Notes under the pieces: model-generated | What the model saw: the letters and a program-made list of their open reading frames with translations, nothing else | Databases searched by the model: none | What the model was told of the DNA's origin: nothing | Made by a program: the position numbers and the translations under genes | In this document: piece after piece, positions 51,345-60,724 of the stretch | Position numbering within the stretch: the first letter of the stretch is position 1 | Layout: each line of letters starts with the position of its first letter | NCBI GenBank assembly: GCA_963664665.2 | Contig: CAXXMH010000001.1 | Location: forward strand, 62,001-126,000 | DNA: 64,000 bases | Direction of reading: 5' to 3' | From: Bin55 sp963664665 | GTDB taxonomy: Bacteria; Pseudomonadota; Gammaproteobacteria; Pseudomonadales; Azotimanducaceae

Positions 51345-52130
51345 ATGTTTGACTTCACGTCGAACGAATCGAGAGATTACGTTCGCGATGAGCTAGCGAC
51401 GAATGGGTACGTGTGCCTAAGGCGAGGTATCACTCGTCAAATAGCTGAGACTGTCGCGGCTGATGTTTGGAGTTATCTCAAGTCTGTTGACGTGTATCGA
51501 GCTGAAAAGGCGTCTTGGCCCATTGGGAAACCGCTTCGCGGACCCGTATTTCGTGCGATTCGTGACTACGAAGGTCTAACGCCGTTGTTTTCGAAGACGT
51601 TTGAGCGCGAGATGACGACTCTAGTTGATCTGAAGTTGCGGGAAGGAGAAGAGCAAATCCTCTACATGACGTTTCCGGAATCGGAGTACGAGCCGAAACG
51701 GTGGCGCGTTCCTTAGGCTGGGTGGCACAACGACTTCATCGGAGACGGTACGGGTCGAACAAAGTTCCTTTTAGGTTTCGTTCTTTTGAACGATGCAGAT
51801 GCTGGTGGAGGTAATCTCTTGCTTCTATTAGGCTCGCATCGCCTAAAGGAAGTGATCGCGCCCCAGCACGCGAGCGCAATCATGAAGCAACTCAGTCGAA
51901 AGTCTACGGTTCTCGAACGACTTTGGGATCGTCGTGAAGCAGCACCAGGTGCACTCCTTGGAGAGACTTGCAACGTAGATGGTGTTGACCTTCAAGTGCT
52001 AGAAATGACAGGAAACACAGGCGACGTATTCCTGCTTGACGGCTCACTTCTGCACGCTGCAACTGTGAATGAAAGTCCGAACGTGCGGTTGGCATCAAAG
52101 TGCTTTTTCTACGTCACGGATAGGAACTAA
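51345..52130 (+). pseudogene. PhyH-type dioxygenase interrupted by in-frame TAG
   Basis: One reading frame split by a single stop. ATG 51345 reads 123 codons to TAG at 51714-51716 (..KRWRVP stop); the same frame continues AGWHNDFIGDGTGR..LLGFVLLNDADAGGGNLLLL to TAA at 52130. The dioxygenase metal ligands HxD (GWHND) and the distal His (LLHAATVNESPNVRLA) lie after the stop. The full frame would encode about 260 residues, typical of the phytanoyl-CoA dioxygenase family. A CAG, GAG or similar codon mutated to TAG would explain it; suppression or a sequencing error are alternatives. The downstream part has its own ATG at 51786, but that would lack the HxD motif. Confidence 0.8.
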
Positions 52131-52136
52131 GAAACG

Positions 52137-52154
52137 AGCGAATTGTCGCTATTT
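52137..52154 (+). terminator. Weak stem-loop between convergent genes
   Basis: AGCGA-ATTG-TCGCT (52137-52150) followed by ATTTTGT. A five-pair stem with a short T-run, placed just after the stop of the dioxygenase and before the stop of the convergent hypothetical gene. Marginal as an intrinsic terminator. Confidence 0.35.
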
Positions 52155-52168
52155 TGTCTGTCTAGATA

Positions 52169-52753
52169 CTACGCGCTGAATAGGGACGGTTGCAGTTGTC
52201 GCGCTCGTTCTATGATCTCGTCTTCCGAAGTTTTTCGAGTTGGTTGAAACGTGGTTCGATGTTCTAGCCACCGCGCAAGGTTTCTCACGATTTTTGAATC
52301 CGTCGTGACACGTTTTGTCGCGTTTAGTGAGAGACGTTCATTGAGCCAATTCGCAACTTCGGCCGGAGTCTGGATCGCAAAGACCGAGTAGGCTCGTCGA
52401 TAGTTCTTTCGCGCTGCACCTTTGTGTGCGTGGCCGTGTTTTTTCATCACGCCAAGGACGTCGCTCGCGGACTTAGGGTCATCCATGAGTGCGTCTAATT
52501 CATTCTTTAGCTGAAGAAGTAACTTGCGATATTGGGCCGCCTGTTGGGCTTTTCCAAGCAATGTACCGATGGAGTGCGCGGCAGCGCGTCGCTCCGAATA
52601 CGAGCCGTATCGTGCCCGATTGAATAGCTCTTTCCAGCCTTCAATATCGTCAGAACTATTTGTACGACATGGACACAGACCGCGCAGGAAACGACGTCTG
52701 TCAAGCAAATCCATGTGTTCGACTTGCTTATTAGTCTTGCTACGTTTAGCCAA
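52169..52753 (-). CDS. Hypothetical protein with HEAT-like region
   Basis: A 194-residue soluble basic protein. I recognise no named function. Residues 21-65 (RRRFLRGLCPCRTN..WKELFNRARYGSYSERRAAAHSIGTLL) resemble a short conserved proteobacterial module with a CPC motif followed by HEAT-like helices. The C-terminal half (NWLNERLSLNATKRVTTDSKIVRNLARWLEHR) is helical. No signal peptide or membrane segment. Monocistronic between the interrupted dioxygenase and sppA. Confidence 0.7.
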   Translation of the reverse strand: MAKRSKTNKQVEHMDLLDRRRFLRGLCPCRTNSSDDIEGWKELFNRARYGSYSERRAAAHSIGTLLGKAQQAAQYRKLLLQLKNELDALMDDPKSASDVLGVMKKHGHAHKGAARKNYRRAYSVFAIQTPAEVANWLNERLSLNATKRVTTDSKIVRNLARWLEHRTTFQPTRKTSEDEIIERARQLQPSLFSA

Positions 52754-52837
52754 TTCGACTTAGGTAGATGAATTCAGGTCGGATTTTAGAACAAAACCTG
52801 CTGGGATCGTCCAGATGAATCCCGTCTGAAGGCGCCG

Positions 52838-54667
52838 TCAATGCGAAACCGTCAAATTGCAGCTTGAACACCGTGCATACACATTCGAAGGATCGCGCAG
52901 GTACTCGATTTCGCGGTTCAGATGCTGACCGATCGAATCGATTGGTAATAGGAAATCTGCGAACGCTGCCCGAAGTTCGCTTGCTAAGCTGTCTAGTGGA
53001 GATAGAAGTGCTGAGTTCTGCTGAACGTACTCGACATCGTAATCCGTGAGACCTGCAAGCTCGGCTGCCTTCGCGATTGCTGCTTCTATTTCTCCTAATT
53101 CATCGATGAGTCCTGACTCAAGCGCATCCGTGCCAAGCCATACGCGTCCTTGCGCAAGCGTTTCAATGTACTCGATGGGTTTATCTCGAGCAGTGGCGAC
53201 TAATTCGACGAATTGATCGTAGTACCGTTTCACCATCAGCGTGCGGAGGCTGTGTGTCGCGTCCGTTGGTTTGACAGTAAGACTTGACGACAGTCCATAC
53301 GGTGTCGTTCGAATCACATCATTCGTGACGCCGATCTCGTCTAGCGCTTCGTCTAGGTTAGGGTAGAGACCGAACACGCCAACGGAACCCGTCAAGGTCG
53401 TTGGCGTCGCGTATATCTGATCGGCCGGTAAGGCGACCCAATATCCTCCGGATGCCGCAGTACCGCCGAAAGATGCGACTAAAGGTCGTTCCGTCTTTTT
53501 GTAGTCCTCGAGTGCGCGGCGGATATCCTCGGATGCGATCACACTTCCGCCCGGTGAATTGACTCGCAGTATCAGCGCTTGATAGCTGTCGTCTTTTCGA
53601 ACTTTCTCAATCAGCTTAACCCAAGAACTCGACTGTCCCGTTATCTGCGTCTGGACACCCAAAATCTCACCTTGAATCATGACGACAGCAAGCTTCGGTT
53701 TACCGAATTGTCGCCTACTCGGAACGTGAGGCAGGTAGTCATAGAACGTAATGGGGCGAAGCGATGAGCTGAGCCTCTCACGATACTCGTCATCGAGTTC
53801 AGGTTTCGTGACCAAGGCGTCGACAAAGCCGTATTGCACGGCCAAATCCGCGAATCCGACCTCGTGGGATAAAACGAGATCGTGCAAGGCAGACGAGTAG
53901 TCGTTTAGCTGGTCCTCATCGATATTTCGAATCGAAGCAACTCTTTGCTTCATTCGAGTCCATAGCGAATCGACGAGATCGGTATTCACGGACTCTGCGG
54001 CTTCAGACATGTCGGTACGGATATATGGCTCCACCGCTGTCTTGAATTCACCTTCCGCGTACACATCCACGTTGATTCTTAGTTTGTCGAGCAAATCCTT
54101 GTAATACATCGTGGATGACGTCACGCCAGAGAACACTAAATCACCCATCGGATCCATTAGCACGCGATCGGCAGCCATTGCGAGCAGGTAAGTGCCTTGC
54201 GTATACGAAGTCGCGTGAGCCCAGATTTCCTTCCCCGACTCCTTTAGCTCAATCAGAGCGTTTTGTACACGTTCGGATTCCGCCATATCGACGTCGAAGA
54301 GCCTGGAGAAATCCAGAATGACTAACTGAATTCGATCGTCTGTCCGCGCGTATGCAATCGCGTTCAATACATCGTTGATCGACGTTTCAATAGGTACATT
54401 GGAACCGAACAGAAGATCGAGCAAAGGATCGTCAAATGTTGCTTGTTCAACAAGACTGCCAGCTGGATTGATTACGAGTACGGCGTTTCCAGGCACCGGC
54501 TTCACATCATCGCCACTGAACATCGCCACCAAAACGAGCAGGACCACTACGAGAAAGAGGACGTTCAGAACGACGTTCCGCAGTAGGGTAATTCCCCTTC
54601 CGAGATTGCGAAGCAACTTGAATCGGCGTGGGGAAGATTCCTGGGGCGTTGGCTCTAGTTCGCTCAA
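52838..54667 (-). CDS. sppA: Signal peptide peptidase SppA, 67K type
   Basis: A 609-residue inner-membrane protease IV that degrades cleaved signal peptides. One N-terminal membrane helix (about residues 31-50) anchors it, with two tandem ClpP-like S49 domains outside. The Ser/Lys catalytic dyad is present: K209 in AEGEFKTAVEPYIR, the same number as in E. coli SppA, and S406 in GGTAASGGYW. Monocistronic, divergent from murF. Confidence 0.95.
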   Translation of the reverse strand: MSELEPTPQESSPRRFKLLRNLGRGITLLRNVVLNVLFLVVVLLVLVAMFSGDDVKPVPGNAVLVINPAGSLVEQATFDDPLLDLLFGSNVPIETSINDVLNAIAYARTDDRIQLVILDFSRLFDVDMAESERVQNALIELKESGKEIWAHATSYTQGTYLLAMAADRVLMDPMGDLVFSGVTSSTMYYKDLLDKLRINVDVYAEGEFKTAVEPYIRTDMSEAAESVNTDLVDSLWTRMKQRVASIRNIDEDQLNDYSSALHDLVLSHEVGFADLAVQYGFVDALVTKPELDDEYRERLSSSLRPITFYDYLPHVPSRRQFGKPKLAVVMIQGEILGVQTQITGQSSSWVKLIEKVRKDDSYQALILRVNSPGGSVIASEDIRRALEDYKKTERPLVASFGGTAASGGYWVALPADQIYATPTTLTGSVGVFGLYPNLDEALDEIGVTNDVIRTTPYGLSSSLTVKPTDATHSLRTLMVKRYYDQFVELVATARDKPIEYIETLAQGRVWLGTDALESGLIDELGEIEAAIAKAAELAGLTDYDVEYVQQNSALLSPLDSLASELRAAFADFLLPIDSIGQHLNREIEYLRDPSNVYARCSSCNLTVSH

Positions 54668-54827
54668 ATCGACTTCCTATTTAGGAGTAACACGAGGGTA
54701 TCGAAGGTGTGTCGAATCTCGCTTTTTGTGTGCACATCTATGATAGTAGCGACACTTCGACTATGTCGCTCTGATAATTTCCGACATCGCCGATGTCTCA
54801 CCCTTTAGCTATGCAGCAATCCAATAG

Positions 54828-56210
54828 ATGGGTATGTCGATAAATAGTGATGCGATATGGTCTTGGGTGGAACTGTGTGAAGCCATAGGACTTGATCAGC
54901 AGATTGGCCCGTCGATACACGGAATAAGCATCGATTCTAGAACGATCAAAGACGGTGAGTTATTCGTTGCGTTGTCGGGTAAAGCGCGACCCGAATTCAA
55001 TATATTCGAAGACTCGGGGCGAGATGGACATGACTATATTGCAGCTGCGGTCCGACAAGGAGCGAGTGGCGTACTCGCCCATCGCAAACACGGACTGGAC
55101 GTTCCCACGGTGTATTGTGAAGACACCTTAGACGGTTTATGGGACTTAGCGCGATATCGTCGCAGTCAGCTTACGGGAAATGTTGTTGCCGTGACTGGCA
55201 GCAGTGGAAAAACCACCATGAAGAGCTTCCTTTCGCAAGCACTTGAGTGTGGCGGCAGTGAAGGAAGTTTCAATAACCATCTCGGCGTACCGTTAAGCAT
55301 CGTACGTACCTCAAAGGATGTGAATCAAGCCGTCTATGAAATAGGTACTAATCACCCAGGCGAAATTGCGCCGTTGTCTAAGCTAGCGCGTCCGCATGTC
55401 GCCGTGGTGCTGAATGTACTCAACGCTCACATAGGAAACTTTGCAAATTTTGAGGCATTGCTGGACGAGAAGCTCTCAATCGGTGAAGGTGTCGAGGCAG
55501 GTGGTTGTTTGGTCGTGAACGAAGCTCTCTTCGACTCGTCGATTAAGCGCTTTGCAGCGCTCGATGTGCGCTCATTCGGCCAATCAACATCAGCAAACTA
55601 TCGCTATACGATGACAACCAACAATCAGGTCGAGCTGTCAATGCTCCGAGAGAATTTAACGATTCCTGGAGGCGGCGAACATCGAGCGGCTACTTTGTGT
55701 GCAACTGCTGCTGTGCTTGACGTTTTGGGTAAGAGCGCAGCCAAATTGCACAGTATTTCGGAAGAGCTACCACCAGGGCGAGGTAGGTCTTTCGATGTTG
55801 CTGGCATTCGGATCGTAGACGAGAGCTACAACGCGAATCCAGAGAGCATGCACAAGTGTCTAGAGCATCTAGCGCGCCAAGATGGTGGACGCCGGATCGC
55901 GGTCGTGGGCGAGATGGCTGAACTGGGTGAGCAAACCGCCAAACTGCATGCGTCCTTGGTAGCTTCACTGAACGCTCTTGACGGCGTAATTAGCGTTGGT
56001 CGTGCGATGAACTCACACGCGTACCAAGATCTTGAACCCCGCATTAAATGGGGAGCGTTTGAAGACGTGAAGGGTTTACCCGTTTTTTGTAAGGGATTGT
56101 TCAAACCGAACGACATCGTCTTAGTCAAGGGTTCAAACACGGTGTTCTGGACGCGTAATTTCGTGCCGGATTTGATCAGGGTGTTGTCTGAGTCCAACGA
56201 CGCGTCTTAA
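54828..56210 (+). CDS. murF: UDP-N-acetylmuramoyl-tripeptide--D-alanyl-D-alanine ligase
   Basis: A 460-residue Mur ligase adding D-Ala-D-Ala to the peptidoglycan precursor. N-terminal substrate domain (GISIDSRTIKDGELFVAL, 32-49), ATP-binding loop AVTGSSGKTT (121-130), EIGTNHPGEI near 174 and the C-terminal YNANPESM segment that distinguishes MurF. In most proteobacteria murF lies inside the dcw cluster between murE and mraY; here it stands alone beside sppA and moaA, so either the cluster has been split or this is a second copy. Confidence 0.94.
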   Translation: MGMSINSDAIWSWVELCEAIGLDQQIGPSIHGISIDSRTIKDGELFVALSGKARPEFNIFEDSGRDGHDYIAAAVRQGASGVLAHRKHGLDVPTVYCEDTLDGLWDLARYRRSQLTGNVVAVTGSSGKTTMKSFLSQALECGGSEGSFNNHLGVPLSIVRTSKDVNQAVYEIGTNHPGEIAPLSKLARPHVAVVLNVLNAHIGNFANFEALLDEKLSIGEGVEAGGCLVVNEALFDSSIKRFAALDVRSFGQSTSANYRYTMTTNNQVELSMLRENLTIPGGGEHRAATLCATAAVLDVLGKSAAKLHSISEELPPGRGRSFDVAGIRIVDESYNANPESMHKCLEHLARQDGGRRIAVVGEMAELGEQTAKLHASLVASLNALDGVISVGRAMNSHAYQDLEPRIKWGAFEDVKGLPVFCKGLFKPNDIVLVKGSNTVFWTRNFVPDLIRVLSESNDAS

Positions 56211-56224
56211 CATTTGCGGTTAGC

Positions 56225-56248
56225 AACGGCGACCTCTTCGCCGTTTTC
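56225..56248 (+). terminator. Hairpin with T-run between murF and moaA
   Basis: AACGGCGA (56225-56232) and TCGCCGTT (56238-56245) are perfect 8-bp arms around a CCTCT loop, leading into TTTT. It lies 15 bp after the murF stop and 19 bp before the moaA ATG, so it could act as a murF terminator or as an attenuator inside the moaA leader. Confidence 0.6.
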
Positions 56249-56263
56249 GATACTGAATTCAGC

Positions 56264-57229
56264 ATGATCATTGACCGTTTCGGTAGGCAGTTTCAGAATT
56301 TGCGCGTCAGTTTGACGGCGGCGTGCAACTACGCCTGCACATACTGCGTACCGGACGGCAAGAAACTGCAGCCTGCCGATGCAGAACTTGATGGCGAGCA
56401 TTTGCTCGACGCGGTCCGACTACTAATTGACGGAGCGGGAATCGAAAAACTCCGGATCACGGGCGGCGAACCGATGCTGTCGCCGAAGTTTGAGCCATTC
56501 CTTCGTGGCGTTTGCGATTTGGATCTTCATGATGTCGCGATTACGACGAACGGACAATTTCTACCCAAGTACATGCCGCTGCTGAAGGATGTCAATTTCA
56601 AGCGACTCAACGTCAGCCTCGACACGCTTGATGCAAGTCATTTCCGTTCAATTGCACGCAGTGGTGACTTGGCGACCGTGTTACAAGGTATTGAGATGGC
56701 GTGTGATGCAGGTATGAAGGTCAAGGTCAATATGGTGCCGCTCAAGACCGCAAACTTTGATCAGGTTGTGCCATTACTCGACTATTGTCTTGACCGCCGG
56801 ATCGAACTACGCTTCATCGAGCTCATGAATATGGGGCACTTGAAGCTAAACGATCAATATGAGAAGGACTTTGTAAGTCTCGATATGCTGCTAGAGGCGA
56901 TTCGAGAGAAATATGAGGTCGTGCCGATTACGGCGGAACATGACTCCACCTCCATTCGGTATGAAGTCATAGGCCGTGGCACGTTTGGTGTGATTGCCAA
57001 TGAAAGCGAACCGTTTTGTAGGGCGTGTTCGAGGTTGCGACTCTCCTCGAACGGTCACCTTTACGGATGCCTCTCAAATACCAAAAACTACGACCTTCGA
57101 CCGTTGTTATCCATGCCCTATGCTCTCGCGTTGCAAGAATTGCAAGGCGTACTTACCTCTGCGTTGAGCGATAAGCAGAGTCTCGCGTTCACCGGTGAGA
57201 CAACCGTCATGAAATTCATCGGTGGTTGA
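56264..57229 (+). CDS. moaA: GTP 3',8-cyclase (molybdenum cofactor biosynthesis)
   Basis: A 321-residue radical SAM enzyme, first step of molybdopterin synthesis from GTP. The SAM-binding 4Fe-4S cysteines are C21, C25 and C28 (CNYACTYC). The second cluster is in EPFCRACSRLRLSSNGHLYGC near the C-terminus, and the protein ends with the GG pair characteristic of MoaA. It supports the Moco requirement of the formate dehydrogenase 8 kb away. A DUF1285 gene follows 6 bp downstream. Confidence 0.95.
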   Translation: MIIDRFGRQFQNLRVSLTAACNYACTYCVPDGKKLQPADAELDGEHLLDAVRLLIDGAGIEKLRITGGEPMLSPKFEPFLRGVCDLDLHDVAITTNGQFLPKYMPLLKDVNFKRLNVSLDTLDASHFRSIARSGDLATVLQGIEMACDAGMKVKVNMVPLKTANFDQVVPLLDYCLDRRIELRFIELMNMGHLKLNDQYEKDFVSLDMLLEAIREKYEVVPITAEHDSTSIRYEVIGRGTFGVIANESEPFCRACSRLRLSSNGHLYGCLSNTKNYDLRPLLSMPYALALQELQGVLTSALSDKQSLAFTGETTVMKFIGG

Positions 57230-57235
57230 TTCACG

Positions 57236-57763
57236 TTGAACGCCGCCTTCAACGAACTGTTGAAGCAAGTCGGTAGCACGAGTCTACCGCCGATCGCGTC
57301 TTGGAATCCAGAGCGCGAAGGTCAGATCGATATTCGGATTCGCAACGATGGGACTTGGTTACATGAAGGTACCGTCGTACGACGACAGTCCATTGCAAGA
57401 GTCTTTTCAACCATACTAAGGCGAGAAGGGGATCACTATTTCCTCGTGACGCCCGTCGAGAAGCTGAGAATCCAAGTTGATGACGCACCGTTCCTAGCGG
57501 TCGACTTCGAAGCGTCTGGAGAGGGTCAAGAGCAGCGGATAGTCTTCAAGACTAATATGGATGATGTTGTGTTACTTGACGACGCTCATCCACTGACCAT
57601 TGAGACGACAAAGTCAGGTCCGAGACCCTACCTGCTAGTCCGGAACGGACTGAACGCACGTCTTGTGACTGATGTCTTCTATCGATTGGCGGATTTGGTT
57701 GACGATCCGGACGGCGACCCTCTGTATCTTTGGAGCTCGGGGTATCGATTTCGCGTTAGTTAA
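57236..57763 (+). CDS. DUF1285 family protein
   Basis: A 175-residue protein of the proteobacterial DUF1285 family: IDIRIRNDGTWLHEGTVVRRQSIARVFSTIL early on, then YFLVTPVEKLRIQVDDAPFLAV and a central FKTNMDDVVLLDDAHPL. No catalytic motif is known for the family. Start TTG at 57236, 6 bp after moaA, so probably co-transcribed. Any link with molybdenum cofactor is unproven. Confidence 0.85.
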   Translation: MNAAFNELLKQVGSTSLPPIASWNPEREGQIDIRIRNDGTWLHEGTVVRRQSIARVFSTILRREGDHYFLVTPVEKLRIQVDDAPFLAVDFEASGEGQEQRIVFKTNMDDVVLLDDAHPLTIETTKSGPRPYLLVRNGLNARLVTDVFYRLADLVDDPDGDPLYLWSSGYRFRVS

Positions 57764-58169
57764 ATAATGCATATTTGTATCAGGTCGATCGTTTATGCAA
57801 ATCAATCGGCTTAGATCTGGGAGCTAGACCTGCGTGACGATCGGCGTTTCGTTCTGGGTCAACTTCCCCTCAACTGCGGGACGAGCTCAGTCTGAAATTA
57901 CTTTGTATTTCGATCAAATGTGCTGAATTTCGAGTACTGATTCAGATTTTCCATACTCGCTCGCTCAGGTTTGGTTATAGCTCTAAGCTAGTAGGTCTAT
58001 TCTTGAAACCCGGTTTCTTCTTTTAGGAAGATGTACATCTTGTGCTTGAATGTGCGTAACCGGTCGATGGACGAGCTACGCTTGTTCAGCTAGAGATTGA
58101 TATCCGTCTTACTTTAGATTTAGCGATGTGTATGCGCACATTTGACGTCGTAGTTACTGATCCGTATCC
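57764..58169. other. Intergenic region between convergent DUF1285 and ETF-QO genes
   Basis: About 400 bp, AT-rich at its left end. No ORF, RNA gene or clear terminator was recognised. A near-palindromic stretch, GATGTGTATGCGCACATTTG (58122-58141), lies about 30 bp beyond the ETF-QO stop on its 3' side; it has no T-run. The length is unusual for a convergent gap in this compact window. Confidence 0.45.
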
Positions 58170-59837
58170 TTACATATTAGGGTAATTTGGACCGCCGCCA
58201 CCTTCAGGCGCGATCCATGTGATGTTCTGTGCTGGATCCTTGATATCGCATGTCTTGCAGTGCACACAATTCTGAGCGTTGATTTGGAATCTTGGTCCGG
58301 TTTCTTCCTCAACAATCTCATACACGCCAGCGGGGCAATATCTCTGTGCAGGCTCGGCAAAATTCGGGAGGTTTTGCGCGACCGGGATCGAATCGTTCGC
58401 CAGCGTCAAGTGAACCGGTTGATCTTCTTCGTGGTTTGTATTGGATAGGAATACGCTTGAGAGCCGATCGAACGACAAGATGCCATCGGGATTTGGATAT
58501 TCAATCTGTTTCGACTGAGCGACGTTGGAGAGCGTTGCATAGTCTGGTTTAGGATCATTCAGTTTAAACGGCGATTTCCCTTGTAATACGTTCTGTTCAA
58601 TGAATGAGTAGGCTGAACCTAAGAACAGACCCCATTTATGCCATGCGGGACCCGCGTTCTTTGACGAGTTCAACTCGTCAAACAACCAGGAATCAGCGAA
58701 GCGTTCAAATAGATTGATTTCCGCACCTTCGTCGCCATTCTTCAGGTTTTCCATGACCGCTTCAGCCGCGAGCATCCCTGATTTCATTGCCGTGTGGCTC
58801 CCCTTTACTTTGAGCACGTTTAGAAAACCAGCATTGTCGCCGATTAGCGCGGCGCCAGGAACGGTGAGTTTTGGTAACGCCGGTAAACCACCCTTCACAA
58901 TCGCTCGTGCGCCGTACGAGACCCGCGTTCCACCAGCGATTTCATTAACGATTACCGGATGGTGCTTCCAACGCTGAAATTCCTCAAATGGACTTAAGTA
59001 AGGGTTCTTGTAAGCAAGATCGACGATTAATCCAAGCGAGACTTGTCGGTTTTCTAAGTGGTATAAGAAGCTGCCACCTGTCGCTTCTTTCGACAGGCCA
59101 AGCGGCCACCCTAGAGCATGAATAACTTTGCCTTGATCCGCTCGCTCCTCGGGAACGTCCCAAAGTTCTTTGAGTCCGATCGCATAGTGTTGAGTCGACG
59201 AATCGGCGTCCAGTTTGTACTTTTGAATGAGCTGTTTGCCTAGGTGCCCTCTGCATCCTTCGGCGAAAAGCGTGTACTTGGCGCGTAATTCGTACCCCGG
59301 CTGAAAGGTTGTCTTCTGTTCGCCATCCTTTCCGATTCCCATGTCGCCGGTTGCGATGCCGCATACTCGATCTTGTTCGTCAAACAGAATCTCGGTAGCC
59401 GCGAAACCGGGAAAGGTCATGACCCCGAGTGCTTCAGCTTGCTCACCGAGCCATCGACATAGATTACTTAATGAAATCGCATGGTTACCGGCGTTATGGA
59501 TCGGTTTTGGGATAAGTAGGCGGGGGATTGGAAAGCTGGACGTCTCACTCAGGAAACAGTGGTATTCGTCCTTCGTGACCGGGTTATTAACCGGTGCGCC
59601 TTGTTCCTGCCAATCAGGGATCAGCTCGTTGAGGGCTCTAGGATAAAAGACTGCACCTGAGAGGATGTGCGCACCGATTTCACTACCTTTCTCAACAAGG
59701 CAGACGGTGATTTCTTGACCTGTTTCGGCGGCAAGTTGCATCAGCCGAATCGAAGCGGCTAGGCCAGATGGACCTCCACCTACTACGACGACGTCAAAAT
59801 CCATCGCCTCGCGTTCTACCGTCACGAGTTCCCCCAT
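58170..59837 (-). CDS. Electron transfer flavoprotein-ubiquinone oxidoreductase
   Basis: A 555-residue membrane-associated FAD and 4Fe-4S protein that passes electrons from ETF to ubiquinone. FAD motif VVVGGGPSGLAASIRL (residues 16-31), LVEKGSEIGAHILSGAV near 48, and the C-terminal 4Fe-4S ligands with YCPAGVYE and CVHCKTCDIKDP. The start MGELVTVEREAMDFD fits the family; a shorter start at 59804 is possible. It diverges from etfB-etfA, whose product is its electron donor. Confidence 0.96.
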   Translation of the reverse strand: MGELVTVEREAMDFDVVVVGGGPSGLAASIRLMQLAAETGQEITVCLVEKGSEIGAHILSGAVFYPRALNELIPDWQEQGAPVNNPVTKDEYHCFLSETSSFPIPRLLIPKPIHNAGNHAISLSNLCRWLGEQAEALGVMTFPGFAATEILFDEQDRVCGIATGDMGIGKDGEQKTTFQPGYELRAKYTLFAEGCRGHLGKQLIQKYKLDADSSTQHYAIGLKELWDVPEERADQGKVIHALGWPLGLSKEATGGSFLYHLENRQVSLGLIVDLAYKNPYLSPFEEFQRWKHHPVIVNEIAGGTRVSYGARAIVKGGLPALPKLTVPGAALIGDNAGFLNVLKVKGSHTAMKSGMLAAEAVMENLKNGDEGAEINLFERFADSWLFDELNSSKNAGPAWHKWGLFLGSAYSFIEQNVLQGKSPFKLNDPKPDYATLSNVAQSKQIEYPNPDGILSFDRLSSVFLSNTNHEEDQPVHLTLANDSIPVAQNLPNFAEPAQRYCPAGVYEIVEEETGPRFQINAQNCVHCKTCDIKDPAQNITWIAPEGGGGPNYPNM

Positions 59838-59971
59838 TGATATTCCGCGCGATTATAGAATCGATAGACGAATAAAATCTCCCGCCGTTAGCGTTTGCCT
59901 TGGCGCTTTTCGCGTGTGCTTCAATGGAGTAACACGCGTCGTGATTTCTTCTAAACCACTCATTGGAACGT

Positions 59972-60724
59972 ATGAAAGTTCTTGTTGCTATCAAGCGCGT
60001 TGTTGACCCCAACGTCAATGTGGTCGTAAAGCCAGACGGTACCGGTATCGACCTCACAAATACAAAAATGGCCGTAAACCCATTCTGTGGGATCGGTATT
60101 GAAGAGGCTGTCCGCCTACGTGAAGCGGGTACTGCGGAAGAGGTAATTGCCGTTACCGTGGGCGGTGCCAAATGTCCGGAAACACTGCGCGTGTGCTTGG
60201 CACAAGGCGCTGATCGGGCGGTCCACATTGAAGCCGATGACGATGTTGAACCTCTCGTGATCGCAAAGCTGATTAAGGCGGTTTATGATCGCGAAGAACC
60301 GAAAATCGTGATGTTCGGTAAACAGAGCATCGATGGGGACAACGGTCAAACCGGGCAGATGTTTGCGCAATTGACTGGATTACCACAAGCGACCTTTGCG
60401 TCAGAACTGACCGTAGAAGGTGATACTGCGACCGTCACGCGGGAAGTAGATGGTGGTCTGCAGACCATCAAGACTTCGATTCCCATGGTCTTGACGACCG
60501 ATTTACGCCTGAACGAGCCACGTTACGCCTCCTTGCCAAACATCATGCAGGCGCGCAAGAAGCCGATTGAGACGGTATCTCCCTCGGACCTCGGCGTGGA
60601 CATTCAACGACACACCGAAATCTTGGATGTCTCTCCGCCTCCAGGTCGAGCAGCTGGCGTCAAGGTAGAGTCGGTCGATGAATTAGTTGACAAGTTGAAA
60701 AACGAAGCAAAGGTGATCGCATGA
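59972..60724 (+). CDS. etfB: Electron transfer flavoprotein beta subunit
   Basis: A 250-residue AMP-binding subunit of ETF, which collects electrons from acyl-CoA and other dehydrogenases. MKVLVAIKRVVDPNVNV opens the protein, with NPFCGIGIEEAVRLRE near 34, and GKQSIDGDNGQTGQM near 117 is typical. ATG 59972 is chosen over a TTG three codons upstream. It overlaps etfA by 4 bp (ATGA). Confidence 0.96.
   Translation: MKVLVAIKRVVDPNVNVVVKPDGTGIDLTNTKMAVNPFCGIGIEEAVRLREAGTAEEVIAVTVGGAKCPETLRVCLAQGADRAVHIEADDDVEPLVIAKLIKAVYDREEPKIVMFGKQSIDGDNGQTGQMFAQLTGLPQATFASELTVEGDTATVTREVDGGLQTIKTSIPMVLTTDLRLNEPRYASLPNIMQARKKPIETVSPSDLGVDIQRHTEILDVSPPPGRAAGVKVESVDELVDKLKNEAKVIA

Noticed and set aside
28329..52130. 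A tRNA-bounded integrative element
   Set aside because: No integrase was found and I could not see a second copy of the tRNA 3' end; the island idea is kept only as a hypothesis.
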